Positions 1-8,608 of a stretch of 50,758 nt of DNA are shown here, piece by piece. The notes beneath the pieces are model-generated. The model saw nothing but the letters and a program-made list of their open reading frames with translations, made no database searches and was not told the origin of the DNA. Where the stretch lies: positions 1 through 50,758 of the forward strand of contig CAMDPO010000015.1 of assembly GCA_945904955.1 (NCBI GenBank), given 5' to 3'. The stretch is from Rhizobium sp. Q54 (GTDB lineage Bacteria > Pseudomonadota > Alphaproteobacteria > UBA2966 > CAIVPW01). The translations under genes were made by a program, and so were the position numbers. The stretch's first letter is position 1. Each line of letters begins with the position of its first letter.

Positions 1-1052
1 AGCCACATGCCGAGCGTCGTCACGAGCATGCCGACGACGGCAATGGCGCGGTAGCGGCCGGTGCGCGAGACGAGCTGACCACCGATGGCGCTGGCGACGA
101 CGACGCCCATCACCATCGGCGTCAGGATCAGGCCGGAGTTGGTGGCGGAAAAGCCGACCACGACTTGGGCGTAGAGCGGGATGAACAGCAGCACGCCGAA
201 CATGCCCATGGCGCTGGCGAAGACGACCGCCGACGAGATGGTGAACACCCGGCTCTTGAACAGGTCGAGGGGCAGAACCGGCTCCGGCGCGCGGCTTTCG
301 GTCCACGCGAAGAGCACCAAGGCAACGAGGCCGCCGCCGATCAGCGACCAGATCGGCGCCGATGTCCACGCGTAGGCGCTGCCGCCCCAAACCATGGACA
401 GCAGCAGGGGCGTCAAGCCGAGCGCGAGAAGAGCCGCGCCGGCATAGTCGATGACAGGCTTGGTGGCGCGCGGCGGCAACTTGGGCAGCGTGGCGAGGAT
501 GACCGCGAACGCCAAGATGCCGAACGGCACGTTGACCCAGAACACCCACCGCCAGCTGAGCGAATCGGTGATCCAGCCGCCGACCAGCGGGCCGGCAATG
601 GACGCCAGGCCGAAGATGGCGCCGATGACGCCCTGCCACTTGCCGCGTTCGGCCGGCGGGAAGACGTCGCCGATCATGGCGGCCGTGTTGACCATCAGCG
701 CTCCCGCGGCGACGCCCTGCGCGGCGCGGCACAGGATGAGCTGAAACATCGATTCGGCGAAACCGGCCGCAGCGGAGGCCACGACGAACCCGCCGATCGC
801 CGCGAGATAGATGACGCGGCGACCGAAGATGTCGGACAGCTTGCCGATCACCGGCACGGTCACCGTCGAGCTCAGCATGTACGCCGTGAAGATCCACGAC
901 ATGTGCGCGAGGTCGTTGAGCTCGGTGGCGATGCGCGGCATCGCCGTCGAGACGATGGTCGACGCCAGCATCGCCAGCAGCATGGCGGTGAGGCCGCCGG
1001 CGAGCACGAGCATGCGGTTGGCAACGACGGGCGGGGTCGAGTCGATCGTCAA
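1..1052 (-). CDS. MFS multidrug exporter, DHA2/EmrB-QacA type (3' end cut by window)
   Basis: Proton-driven drug efflux protein of the inner membrane. About 350 residues are visible and the reading frame runs off the left edge without a stop, so the C-terminus is missing. The first helix is followed by the MFS signature GKLSDIFGRR in the loop between helices 2 and 3, and by the antiporter-type motif GPLVGGWI in helix 5; both point to a drug:proton antiporter. I chose the TTG start at 1052 because AAGGGAGAA lies just upstream of it. The gene follows the interrupted LUD gene by about 30 bases on the same strand and is probably co-transcribed from the MarR-controlled promoter near 1735-1762. A MarR repressor next to an exporter usually controls that exporter. 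The substrate cannot be inferred. Confidence 0.88.
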   Translation of the reverse strand, partial: MTIDSTPPVVANRMLVLAGGLTAMLLAMLASTIVSTAMPRIATELNDLAHMSWIFTAYMLSSTVTVPVIGKLSDIFGRRVIYLAAIGGFVVASAAAGFAESMFQLILCRAAQGVAAGALMVNTAAMIGDVFPPAERGKWQGVIGAIFGLASIAGPLVGGWITDSLSWRWVFWVNVPFGILAFAVILATLPKLPPRATKPVIDYAGAALLALGLTPLLLSMVWGGSAYAWTSAPIWSLIGGGLVALVLFAWTESRAPEPVLPLDLFKSRVFTISSAVVFASAMGMFGVLLFIPLYAQVVVGFSATNSGLILTPMVMGVVVASAIGGQLVSRTGRYRAIAVVGMLVTTLGMW

Positions 1053-1083
1053 GGATTCTTCTCCCTTAGGCGGAACGGCGTTC

Positions 1084-1703
1084 TTAGAATCCGAGGTCGG
1101 CGGTGACCAGAACGAACGTCACCTTGCGGCCGGAGAACGCGAGGTTCTCCTGGCGCGTGATGAGCACCTTCGAGAGCTGCGTGCCCATCTTGTAGAGGGT
1201 ACGCATGTTCTGATCCTCGAGGGGCACGACGTATTCGTCGAGGCGGCGCAGCCCCTCGGCGATGGTCGGCACGATCTTCTTGGTGCTGACGACGAAGATC
1301 AGGTTGTTGAGTTGAAGGCGATGTGCGGCAACTGGCTGCCGGTGTTGGAGCCGTTGAGGAACTCGCCGGTCTCGACGAGCGCATTGACGCTGCCGACGTA
1401 GTAGTCGGACATCGTCGCTTCCTTGCGCAGGCGCGTGCGATCGGCAGGGTCCTTGGCGCCCCACACGCTCGCGTGGAGGTCCTTCCAGGTCTGCTGGCCG
1501 CTCTTCACCAGAGCGAGATAGCCGATCTGGTCGAGCGTCTTGGACGCGCCGTTCATCACCGACGCGCCAGCGGGGATCAGCTCCTTGATCTTGGCGAGCG
1601 CGGCGGCGCCGTCAGCGACGACGATGGCCGCGTAGCCCCGCTTGGTGAGCGCCGCGGCGGTGCGCTCGACGAGCGCCGGTGCCGCGAGTGAGTCGAATGG
1701 CAT
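1084..1703 (-). pseudogene. LUD-domain (LutC/YkgG-like) protein, interrupted by a one-base deletion
   Basis: The LUD domain (DUF162) is found in LutC-type lactate-utilisation proteins and in stand-alone proteins of about 200 residues. The first reading frame (start ATG 1703) carries VMNGASKTLDQIG, YYVGSVNALVETGEF and SNTGSQLPHIAFN, then stops at TGA 1299-1301. A second frame carries on without a gap with NLIFVVSTKKIVPT and runs to TAA 1084-1086. Adding one base near 1302-1315 restores one continuous protein of about 206 residues. The start has a G-rich ribosome site (AAAGGGGG). The gene leads the operon with the MFS exporter and faces marR. Whether the deletion is real or a sequencing error cannot be told from one sequence. 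Confidence 0.8.
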
Positions 1704-1733
1704 CCCCTACCCCCTTTTTCAGATGAGCGGCGC

Positions 1734-1794
1734 TTGATAGGCTCAGTAGTTGAACCTGTCAACTATTGACAGAATAGAACGTCGATCCTATGGT
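1734..1794. promoter_or_regulatory. Divergent promoters sharing one palindromic MarR-type operator
   Basis: The perfect palindrome CTGTCAACTATTGACAG (1756-1772, 7-bp arms) contains a consensus -35 box TTGACA on each strand. On the + strand TTGACA (1766-1771) is followed after exactly 17 bases by TATGGT (1789-1794), reading towards marR. On the - strand TTGACA (1762-1757) is followed after exactly 17 bases by TATCAA (1739-1734), reading towards the LUD-MFS operon. A second overlapping inverted repeat, TAGTTGA with TCAACTA, spans 1747-1765. A repressor dimer on this palindrome would cover both -35 boxes at once. That the neighbouring MarR protein is the ligand is inferred from position. Confidence 0.8.
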
Positions 1795-1805
1795 CTTTAG
1801 TGCAG

Positions 1806-2351
1806 ATGCCCGCCTCGCGCCGCTCTCCCCGCTCCAACGACCTCGACGCCTTGCGCCGCGCGGCGTGGGAGCCGCTGCTGCGCATCATCCAGCACGAGCG
1901 CACACGTTGGCTGGCCGTCTGGCCGAGCCTCGGCCTCACCGCCCCACAAGGCTTCACCCTCCTCAATCTGGTGCGGCGCGGTCCCGGGCCGATGAGCGCA
2001 CTGGCCGAGGCGCTGCAGTGCGACGCGTCGAACATCACCGGCCTCGTCGACAAGCTCGAGGCGCGCGGCCTCATCGAGCGGCGCCCCGATCCGCTGGACC
2101 GGCGCGTCAAGGTGCTGGCGGTGACACCCGCGGGCCACGAGCTCTATGGGCAGATCCAGCAGCGCATCGGCGACCCACCCGAATTCCTGCTGGGGCTGAC
2201 GCGCAGCGAGTTGGCGGCAGTGGCCGCCGCGCTCGCCAAGTTGCCGCTCCTCCCTACGCCGCCGTTCGCCACTCCGAAGGATGTCGCGGTGCCCACGCCG
2301 CGCGCCAAGACGCGGCGCCGCGCTCGCGCCTCTCAGGCGGCACTGGCCTAG
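1806..2351 (+). CDS. MarR family transcriptional regulator
   Basis: A 181-residue winged-helix repressor. The DNA-binding part reads LTAPQGFTLLNLV, then MSALAEALQCDASNITGLVDKLEARGLIERR (recognition helix at about residues 70-85), then the wing DPLDRRVKVLAVTPAG, all typical of MarR. The C-terminus ends in a basic alanine/arginine-rich tail after a leucine-rich dimerisation helix. The predicted transcription start lies within a few bases of the start codon, and no ribosome-binding site precedes either ATG 1806 or the alternative GTG 1800, so the mRNA may be leaderless. It faces the LUD-MFS operon across the shared palindrome and most likely represses both directions until a phenolic or lipophilic ligand binds. 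The ligand is unknown. Confidence 0.88.
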   Translation: MPASRRSPRSNDLDALRRAAWEPLLRIIQHERTRWLAVWPSLGLTAPQGFTLLNLVRRGPGPMSALAEALQCDASNITGLVDKLEARGLIERRPDPLDRRVKVLAVTPAGHELYGQIQQRIGDPPEFLLGLTRSELAAVAAALAKLPLLPTPPFATPKDVAVPTPRAKTRRRARASQAALA

Positions 2352-2378
2352 GCTCCGCTGCAATGGCATCCTAGGCGC

Positions 2379-2843
2379 ATGCGCAGCTTCGCCTTGTTTG
2401 CACTTTCCGGTCTGCTTTTGCTCGCGATGGGCGTGACGCCAAGCGCGGCGCTGGCACAAACTGCGGGCGACCGCACCCTCGCCGTTGTCCTGCGCGCCGC
2501 GGGCGACCATGGCGAGGAGGCGGCCCATATCGCCGGTGCAGTCGCCGAGGCCCTTGCCAAGGGCGGCGCGTGGCGCGTGCCCGACGAGGCCGCGCTGCAT
2601 GCCCTGCCGGCCACGACAATGCAACCCGCCGAGATCGCCGCCGCACTGAAGGTGCGCTTCGTGCTGGTGGGCGCGATGGACGGTGGGCCGGACATTTTCA
2701 AGATCGCGCTCCAACTCGTCGATACGCGTAGCGGTGCATCGCTTTGGTCGGGGAACTTCTTCCCCGAAGAAGACGAGATCGAAACCATCCCCGACGAAAT
2801 CGTCACCGTCGTCGCAGGCCGCTTGAAGGACGCCGCCCTCTGA
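2379..2843 (+). CDS. Secreted protein with a TolB N-terminal/FlgO-like domain
   Basis: A 154-residue protein with a clear signal peptide ending near ALA|Q (residues 1-26), so it is predicted to be periplasmic. The mature part ends with FKIALQLVDTRSGASLWSGN, a pattern shared with the TolB N-terminal and FlgO-like domains (strand, then a D.RSG..LW turn, then an acidic helix). In larger proteins this domain follows cyclase or TPR modules; here it stands alone. It overlaps the next gene by four bases (CTGA), suggesting translational coupling. Its specific role is unknown. Confidence 0.62.
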   Translation: MRSFALFALSGLLLLAMGVTPSAALAQTAGDRTLAVVLRAAGDHGEEAAHIAGAVAEALAKGGAWRVPDEAALHALPATTMQPAEIAAALKVRFVLVGAMDGGPDIFKIALQLVDTRSGASLWSGNFFPEEDEIETIPDEIVTVVAGRLKDAAL

Positions 2844-3409
2844 GGATCCGAGCCGCGCTCGCGGTCCTGGTGCTCGCGGCGCCTTGTGCCGTTGCGCAGC
2901 CGGCGATGCCGCCGGAGCTGCGCGAAGCGCTGGGGTTGCCGGCGGCCGCCGCCGATGACCTGCCGGGCTGGGACGTGACGCGCTGGGGCATGAATGCCGA
3001 TCAGCTGGCGGCCGCGCTGGGGCCGCGCCTGGTGGCGACGCGCAACCAGATCGGCATCATGAACTACGCCCTCGCGGAGGCGGAGATCGGCGGCGTCCGC
3101 TTTGCGCCGGTGCCGCTGACGTTGACGCCGGGGCGCGGGCTGACCGAGGTGCGGTTCGGCACCGACTTCGTCGATCGCGTGCGCGACGCCGAAGCGGCCG
3201 CGATCGAAGCGGCGCTCCGCGCGACCTATGGCGAGCCGACGGCCATCCAAGCGAACGAGGATCGCACTGAAGGCGCACAACGCCAGATCGTGCGCGCGCT
3301 GGCCTGGAACTTCCCGAGTACGACGATCACCTTCCGGCATGCCCTGGTGATGGGCGGCGAGGTCGGAACGCAGGACCTGCTGTCCGTCTCGTTCATGCGG
3401 CCGCGCTGA
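2840..3409 (+). CDS. Secreted hypothetical protein, probable CTG start
   Basis: I do not recognise the family. The reading frame is open from further upstream, but a signal peptide (residues about 1-20, ending AVAQ) begins at a CTG codon at 2840. That codon has a good ribosome site GAAGGA nine bases upstream and overlaps the TGA of the preceding gene as CTGA, the same geometry as a usual ATGA overlap. No ATG or GTG in frame would give a complete signal peptide. The mature part (about 170 residues) contains GWDVTRWGMNADQLAAAL and a pattern of short strands. It is probably a periplasmic partner of the gene before it. Confidence 0.6.
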   Translation: MRIRAALAVLVLAAPCAVAQPAMPPELREALGLPAAAADDLPGWDVTRWGMNADQLAAALGPRLVATRNQIGIMNYALAEAEIGGVRFAPVPLTLTPGRGLTEVRFGTDFVDRVRDAEAAAIEAALRATYGEPTAIQANEDRTEGAQRQIVRALAWNFPSTTITFRHALVMGGEVGTQDLLSVSFMRPR

Positions 3410-3412
3410 ACG

Positions 3413-3988
3413 CTATTCGGCGCCGGATGCGGCGCTGCGCAGCTCGGCGTCCTTGGCCTCCGCGTTGCGCTTGAGGTAGTGGCGCAAGGCGCGGGCGGCG
3501 CCGAGGTAGGTCTTGCCGTCCATCGACAATGCGTAGGATCGGCGCACCTCGGGCAGCACGTTGTGGCCGGCGAGGCCGGAGCCGAAGTGGGCGACGACCG
3601 AATCGCCCGGCGCCAGGCGGCGCGGCCATGGGCCGGAATCGTGCAGATGCGGATCGCGCAGAGCGATCTGCGGGCCTTCGGCACCGCGCGTCAGGCCGAC
3701 TTCGGTGACGACGATAGTTGCCTTGCCGTGGTTGGTGACCTCGATGCACAGGCCGGGCGCCGTCAGGGGGCGCGCGCGCAGGCCGCGGAACGCGGACGCG
3801 TCGTCACCCATGGCGATGGTCGCCTTGCCAATGGCGTAGGTGAGCCGGGCGCGCACCTGCACGCCGCGGTTCGGGTCGAGAAGCTTGCGCACGCGCCCAA
3901 GGACCTTGGCCATGAGCGCGGCGAACCGCGACCTCGCGGCAGCGCCAGCGGGGGCGCGCGCGTCAGTCGTACGCAACGAAAAGGTCAC
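3413..3988 (-). CDS. Hypothetical protein of 191 residues
   Basis: No family recognised. No membrane helix and no convincing signal peptide. The central part (about residues 40-165) is rich in short beta-strand-like stretches such as ARLTYAIGKATIAMGDD and GKATIVVTEVGL, followed by a helical, charged C-terminus (LRHYLKRNAEAKDAELRSAA). The start is uncertain: GTG 3988 follows a G-rich stretch, while ATG 3913 would remove the first 25 residues. The gene converges on the preceding + strand gene with only three bases between their stops. Codon usage resembles its neighbours. Confidence 0.5.
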   Translation of the reverse strand: MTFSLRTTDARAPAGAAARSRFAALMAKVLGRVRKLLDPNRGVQVRARLTYAIGKATIAMGDDASAFRGLRARPLTAPGLCIEVTNHGKATIVVTEVGLTRGAEGPQIALRDPHLHDSGPWPRRLAPGDSVVAHFGSGLAGHNVLPEVRRSYALSMDGKTYLGAARALRHYLKRNAEAKDAELRSAASGAE

Positions 3989-4084
3989 CGAAGCCCCGCC
4001 CCCGGGTCCAACGCAACGAACGATACAGGACTACTCGTTACCAAAGACCGCATGCCTCGACAGGCTCAGCAGGAGGGCGCCGTA

Positions 4085-5806
4085 TTAGATGTCCCCGTAC
4101 ACGTGGCTTTCGGCGCGAGCCCCCGGATGCGTCACGGCACCCTTCTCGGCGTCTCCCACGGTCTGAACATAGCGCCACAGGGCGCCCGAACGGAAATCGG
4201 TTAGGCGCGGCTTCCAGACGGCCCGGCGCTTGGCGAGCTCCACGTCGGATACATCGACAGTCAGGATGCCCTCGTCGGCATCGATCTTGATGCGGTCGCC
4301 GTCGTTGAGCAGCGCGATCGGACCGCCGACGGCGGCCTCGGGGCCGACGTGGCCGATGCAGATGCCGCGCGTGCCGCCGGAGAAGCGCCCGTCGGTGATC
4401 AGCGCGACCTGCTCGCCCATGCCCTGGCCGTAGATGGCGGCGGTGGTGGACAGCATCTCGCGCATGCCGGGGCCGCCGCGCGGGCCCTCGTAGCGGATGA
4501 TGAGCACGTCGCCGGCCTTGTACTTGCGCGCCTGCACGGCGGCGAAGCACTCCTCCTCGGAGTCGAACACGCGGGCGACGCCTTCGAACTTGGTGTGCTT
4601 GAGGCCCGCGACCTTCACGATCGCTCCCTGCGGGGCCAAATTGCCGCGCAGGCCGACGACGCCGCCGGTCTTGGTGATGGCGCGCGAGGTCGGCACGATG
4701 ACGTCCTGTCCCTCGGGCACGACCACGTCCTTCAAGTTCTCGGCGATGGTCTTGCCGGTGACGGTGATGCAGTCGCCGTGCAGGAAGCCGCCGTCCAAGA
4801 GCGCCTTCATGAGCACCGGTACGCCGCCGACGTCGTACATGTCCTTGGCGACGTACTTGCCGCCGGGCTTCATCGAGGCGATGTAGGGCGTACGCTTGAA
4901 GATCTTCGCCACCTCGTGGAGATCGAAATCGATGCCGGCTTCGTGGGCCATGGCGGGCAGGTGCAGCGCGGCGTTGGTCGAGCCGCCCGAGGCGGCGACC
5001 ACGACGGCGGCGTTCTCGAGCGCCTTGCGGGTGACGATGTCGCGCGGACGCAACTGGCTGGCGATGAGATCCATGACGACCTTGCCGGACAGCTCGCAGA
5101 ACTGATCGCGGGATTCGTACGGCGCCGGGGCGCCGGCCGAGCCGGGCAGCGCCAAGCCGATCGCTTCGGACACGCACGCCATGGTGTTGGCGGTGAACTG
5201 ACCGCCGCACGAGCCGGCCGAAGGGCACGCGACCGATTCGAGATCGATCAGCGTCTTGAGGTCCATGGTGCCGGCAGAGTACTTGCCGACCGCCTCGAAC
5301 ACGTCGACGACCGTCACATCCTTGCCTTGAAAACGTCCCGGCATGATCGAGCCGCCGTAGATGAACACGGACGGCACGTTCAACCGGATCATTGCCATCA
5401 TCAGGCCGGGCAGCGACTTGTCGCAGCCGGCCAGGCCGACGAGCGCGTCATAGCAGTGGCCGCGCATGGTGAGCTCGACCGAGTCGGCGATGAGATCGCG
5501 GCTGACCAGGGACGACTTCATGCCGGCATGGCCCATGGCGATGCCGTCGGTGACGGTGATGGTGGTGAACTCGCGCGGCATGCCGCCGGCGGCATTGACG
5601 CCGCGCTTCACCGCCTGCGCCTGGCGATGCAGGGTGATGTTGCAAGGAGCCGCCTCGTTCCACGCGGTCGCCACGCCGACGAACGGCTTGGCAATGTCAG
5701 CGGGCCCGAGGCCCATGGCGTAGTAGTACGAGCGATGCGGTGCCCGCTCCGGGCCCACGGACACGTGGCGCGACGGCAGCTTGGTCTTGTCGAAGGTCCT
5801 GGTCAT
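4085..5806 (-). CDS. ilvD: Dihydroxy-acid dehydratase
   Basis: Dehydrates 2,3-dihydroxy-isovalerate and 2,3-dihydroxy-3-methylvalerate to the 2-oxo acids that give valine and isoleucine, in the cytoplasm. The 573-residue length is normal for the IlvD branch of the IlvD/Edd family. Iron-sulfur ligands are visible: Cys55 (APCNITLH), Cys128 (AGCDKSLPG) and Cys200 in [16 protein letters not shown]. The C-terminal swivelling domain carries the conserved [10 protein letters not shown] near residue 480. It is transcribed alone, with about 50 bases between its start and the stop of the GyrI-like gene upstream. No other ilv gene is in the window. Confidence 0.97.
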   Translation of the reverse strand: MTRTFDKTKLPSRHVSVGPERAPHRSYYYAMGLGPADIAKPFVGVATAWNEAAPCNITLHRQAQAVKRGVNAAGGMPREFTTITVTDGIAMGHAGMKSSLVSRDLIADSVELTMRGHCYDALVGLAGCDKSLPGLMMAMIRLNVPSVFIYGGSIMPGRFQGKDVTVVDVFEAVGKYSAGTMDLKTLIDLESVACPSAGSCGGQFTANTMACVSEAIGLALPGSAGAPAPYESRDQFCELSGKVVMDLIASQLRPRDIVTRKALENAAVVVAASGGSTNAALHLPAMAHEAGIDFDLHEVAKIFKRTPYIASMKPGGKYVAKDMYDVGGVPVLMKALLDGGFLHGDCITVTGKTIAENLKDVVVPEGQDVIVPTSRAITKTGGVVGLRGNLAPQGAIVKVAGLKHTKFEGVARVFDSEEECFAAVQARKYKAGDVLIIRYEGPRGGPGMREMLSTTAAIYGQGMGEQVALITDGRFSGGTRGICIGHVGPEAAVGGPIALLNDGDRIKIDADEGILTVDVSDVELAKRRAVWKPRLTDFRSGALWRYVQTVGDAEKGAVTHPGARAESHVYGDI

Positions 5807-5859
5807 ACGACCGTTCTAGCGGGGTTTTGCCGCCAGGGACAAGGCGGCGTCGGCGAGAC

Positions 5860-6534
5860 CTACTTCACGCCGAAGCGCAGGATGGTCTTCAGCTTCTCGG
5901 GGGCGGTCTTGGCGGGGTCGCTGAGGTAGATCTCGTGATGGCGGCCGCGCACTTTGAGGCCGTTGGCGGCGGCGAAGGCGTGGATCTTCTCGACCGTCGG
6001 GCCTTCCTGGTCGTATGGGCCGACGTGGAGGAGTTGCACGCTCTTGCCTTCCTTGAGGCGGCGCAGGGCGACCTTCTTGGCGAGCGGCGGCGCTTCCTTG
6101 CTGGCGGCTTTGCGCGCGGCGGCGAGATCGGACTTCTGGAGGAAGTCCGGCACGGCGATGAAGGCGGTCCAGCGCCAGTCGGCGAAGCTGGTGGCGGCGG
6201 TCATCGGCTGGTTGCCCTTCACCCACCACATGGCCTCGACGTTGGGCACGGCGAAGTCGGGTCCCTGCCCCGCCTTCTTGCGGCCGAACTTCATGCCGAA
6301 GGCGATGTAGTAGACGGCGCGGATGGCGTCCTCGAAGGACGGCGTGCTTTGGCTTGGATGGCCCTCGCCGTCCACCGCGATGATCTGGGTCGTGCCGGCG
6401 TCGACGATGGTCGGCTTGCCGGCGCGCGCGGTGTAGAGCGCCTTGCGCTCCTTGCGCAGGTCGACGGCCTTTGCGGCGGGCTTCTTCTTTTTCGCCGCGG
6501 GCTTCTTGATGACGCGCTTCATCGCGGCGGCCAT
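5860..6534 (-). CDS. GyrI-like small-molecule-binding domain protein
   Basis: A 224-residue cytoplasmic protein of the GyrI-like/SOUL-type effector-binding fold (COG4832 type). Diagnostic stretches are VDGEGHPS near residue 55, AMWWVKGNQP near 100, VQLLHVGPYDQEGPTVEKIHAF near 165 and GRHHEIYLSDP near 198. The first 30 residues are a lysine/alanine-rich tail unlike the folded part. The start at 6534 is well supported: GGAGG ends five bases upstream, inside the end of purC, and only two bases separate the purC stop from this ATG, so the two genes are almost certainly co-transcribed. The ligand is unknown, and a link to purine synthesis rests only on position. Confidence 0.78.
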   Translation of the reverse strand: MAAAMKRVIKKPAAKKKKPAAKAVDLRKERKALYTARAGKPTIVDAGTTQIIAVDGEGHPSQSTPSFEDAIRAVYYIAFGMKFGRKKAGQGPDFAVPNVEAMWWVKGNQPMTAATSFADWRWTAFIAVPDFLQKSDLAAARKAASKEAPPLAKKVALRRLKEGKSVQLLHVGPYDQEGPTVEKIHAFAAANGLKVRGRHHEIYLSDPAKTAPEKLKTILRFGVK

Positions 6535-6536
6535 GG

Positions 6537-7520
6537 CTACCTCCAGTATTCCGGGAACGACTTGCGCAGCGCGTTCTCGACGCGCTCGCGCACCGGCTTG
6601 TCGAGGGGTGGACGTTCGAACTTGCGGCCGGTGATCGTCTCAAAGAGGCGGATGTACTTGTCGCTGAAGGTGACGAGCGTCTCGGCGGGGATCTTCGGGA
6701 TCGGCTCCTTGTATGGATCGACGCGTTCGCGGATCCATAGGCGCAGGAATTCCTTGTCGAGGCTTTCGGGCTCTTTGCCCGCCTGCAGGCGCTCGGCGTA
6801 GCTCTTGATCACCCAGTAGCGACTCGAGTCGGGCGTGTGGATCTCGTCGGCCAGAGTGATGCGACCCTGGTCGTCGAGGCCGAACTCGTACTTGGTGTCG
6901 ACGAGGATGAGGCCGTTCTTGGCGGCGATCTCGCGGCCGCGGGCGAACACCTTGAGACTGATGGCAGCGAGCTGGTCCCACTGGGACTGAGTCAGCAGAC
7001 CCTTGGCAACGATCTCGGTGGGCGTGATCGGCGCGTCGTGCTCGCCTTTCTCGGCCTTGGTGGTCGGCGTGAGAATCGTATTCGGCAGCTTGTGGTTCTT
7101 CGCCAGGCCGTCGGGCAGAGTGATGCCGTACATGGTGCGCGCGCCGCGCTGGTACATCGGCCAGATGCTGGTGTCGGTCGAGCCGGTGAGATAGTCGCGC
7201 ACCACCATCTCGACGGGCAGCATGTTGAGGCGCCGTACCACCGCGACGTTGGGATCGGGCTCGCTGACGATGTGGTTGGGGACGATGTCCTTGGTCTGCT
7301 CGAACCAGAACTTGGCGGTCTGGTTGAGGACCTGGCCCTTGTAGGGCACCGCGGCGAGCACGACGTCGAACGCCGACTGGCGATCGGTGGCGATCATGAT
7401 GCGGCGGCCATCGGGCAGGTCGTACGAGTCGCGCACCTTGCCCTGATAGAAGTTCGGCAGCTGCGGAAAATGCGCGTCGGTGAGGCAGCGCGCCACAAGT
7501 TGGTCGGCGGTCGGAGTCAT
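6537..7520 (-). CDS. purC: Phosphoribosylaminoimidazole-succinocarboxamide synthase (SAICAR synthetase)
   Basis: Joins aspartate to CAIR using ATP in de novo purine synthesis. The 327-residue protein is the longer form of the family (about 300 residues, as in yeast Ade1) rather than the 235-residue short form. Family hallmarks seen are YQGKVRDSYDLPDGRRIMIATDR (nucleotide-binding strands, residues 25-47), DYLTGSTDTSIW near 110, ILVDTKYEFGLD near 205 and ADEIHTPDSSRYW near 225. It is followed two bases later by the GyrI-like gene. No other pur gene lies nearby, so the pathway is dispersed in this genome. Confidence 0.96.
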   Translation of the reverse strand: MTPTADQLVARCLTDAHFPQLPNFYQGKVRDSYDLPDGRRIMIATDRQSAFDVVLAAVPYKGQVLNQTAKFWFEQTKDIVPNHIVSEPDPNVAVVRRLNMLPVEMVVRDYLTGSTDTSIWPMYQRGARTMYGITLPDGLAKNHKLPNTILTPTTKAEKGEHDAPITPTEIVAKGLLTQSQWDQLAAISLKVFARGREIAAKNGLILVDTKYEFGLDDQGRITLADEIHTPDSSRYWVIKSYAERLQAGKEPESLDKEFLRLWIRERVDPYKEPIPKIPAETLVTFSDKYIRLFETITGRKFERPPLDKPVRERVENALRKSFPEYWR

Positions 7521-7597
7521 CGTTCACTTATGAGGTTGGGCGGGAACACCGCGGCGTTGGCGACGCCAATCCGAGAGGGCGCGGCGCATCATCACGG

Positions 7598-8533
7598 CTA
7601 ACTCGCGGCTTCGACGCGGAGAGTCTGCCCTTCGACGCCGACGACGCGTACGCGCGAGCCGGCGGCGACGTCCGGTCCGTTGAGGACCCAATCGTTGCCG
7701 GCGATGCGCAGCGTGCCCTTGCCGCCGGCAACCGGCTTCCACAGCGTGTACTCCTTGCCGACGAAGTCCTTCGGATTGACGCCGGGCTTGGCCGGCGGCG
7801 GGGGCGCGGCAGCGGCGGCCGGTGGTGTGGGCGGCGTGCGCGGCTTCGCTGCGGGGGCGACCGGTTTCGGCGGAGGCGCAGGAGGCGGCGCGGCCGGTTG
7901 TGCCACGGGTGCCGGTGGACGCGGTGGCGGGCGCACCGGACGCGGAGCGGACGGCGGTGGCGTCGGCTGCTGGGAGACCGCGGTCGGGCCGGTGACGCGC
8001 ATCGGCTGATTGCCCGCGGGGCGGGCAATGGGGCGCGCGGTCGCGGGACGCAACGATGCCGCAGGTGCGCCCGGGAGCGGCGGGGGCGGACTGACGAGAG
8101 GCTGTGCCGGTGGCTGCGGCGAACGCGGCGCGGCCGTGGGCGGCGTTGGCACGAGCGGCGTCACGGCCATCGGGGCCGCAGGCGCCGCGGGCTCGGCGGG
8201 CTCGGCGGGCTGAGCGGGAGCGGCGGGCTTCTCGGAGGCCTTGGCGATCATCGCCGCGGCGCGATGGCGGCCGAGGCGCATGGCGACGGCGAACACGAAC
8301 GTCAGCACCAGGAAGGTCGCGGCCTGCGCGACGATGCCGAACTTGAATTCAGGCGGCAGCGCGCCGGGGAACTGCTGGTCGGCCAACGCGGCGGCGCCCA
8401 CCAGAAGCGCCGCGATGGCGGCGCCCATCAGGATGCCGCCGGCGAACAGCATCTCCAGCGCGCCGAGCGCGACGGCGACGATCCCCCAATGCCAGAACAG
8501 AATCTTGTCGAGGAACTCGGTGACGGTGTCCAT
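7598..8533 (-). CDS. NfeD-like membrane protein with a very long proline/alanine-rich linker
   Basis: NfeD short-type proteins are usually near 150 residues: two to four membrane helices followed by a small cytoplasmic OB-fold. Here the N-terminus (residues 1-90) has the helices (HWGIVAVALGALEMLFAGGI, then two more) and the C-terminus (about 250-311) has the OB-fold (KEYTLWKPVAGGKGTLRIAG to GSRVRVVGVEGQTLRVE). Between them lie about 150 residues almost entirely Pro, Ala, Arg and Gln. The total of 311 residues is about twice the usual size. No SPFH/stomatin partner gene, the normal neighbour of NfeD, is next to it. Its role in membrane quality control is inferred from the family. Confidence 0.75.
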   Translation of the reverse strand: MDTVTEFLDKILFWHWGIVAVALGALEMLFAGGILMGAAIAALLVGAAALADQQFPGALPPEFKFGIVAQAATFLVLTFVFAVAMRLGRHRAAAMIAKASEKPAAPAQPAEPAEPAAPAAPMAVTPLVPTPPTAAPRSPQPPAQPLVSPPPPLPGAPAASLRPATARPIARPAGNQPMRVTGPTAVSQQPTPPPSAPRPVRPPPRPPAPVAQPAAPPPAPPPKPVAPAAKPRTPPTPPAAAAAPPPPAKPGVNPKDFVGKEYTLWKPVAGGKGTLRIAGNDWVLNGPDVAAGSRVRVVGVEGQTLRVEAAS

Positions 8534-8608
8534 GGTCCTCGGCGAGGCGAGAAGCGGCCGGATTATGGCAGAACGCGGGGGCGCTTTGTATGCCTCCGCG
8601 CGCGATTG

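Noticed and set aside
4055-4076. CCTCGACAGGCTCAGCAGGAGG as a dispersed repeat element
   Set aside because: It resembles a common bacterial intergenic motif containing CGACAGGCTCAG, but only one copy is visible here and no paired arm was found.
4349-5929. A 526-residue + strand frame through ilvD
   Set aside because: Shadow of ilvD without motifs; ilvD has all its cysteine ligands.
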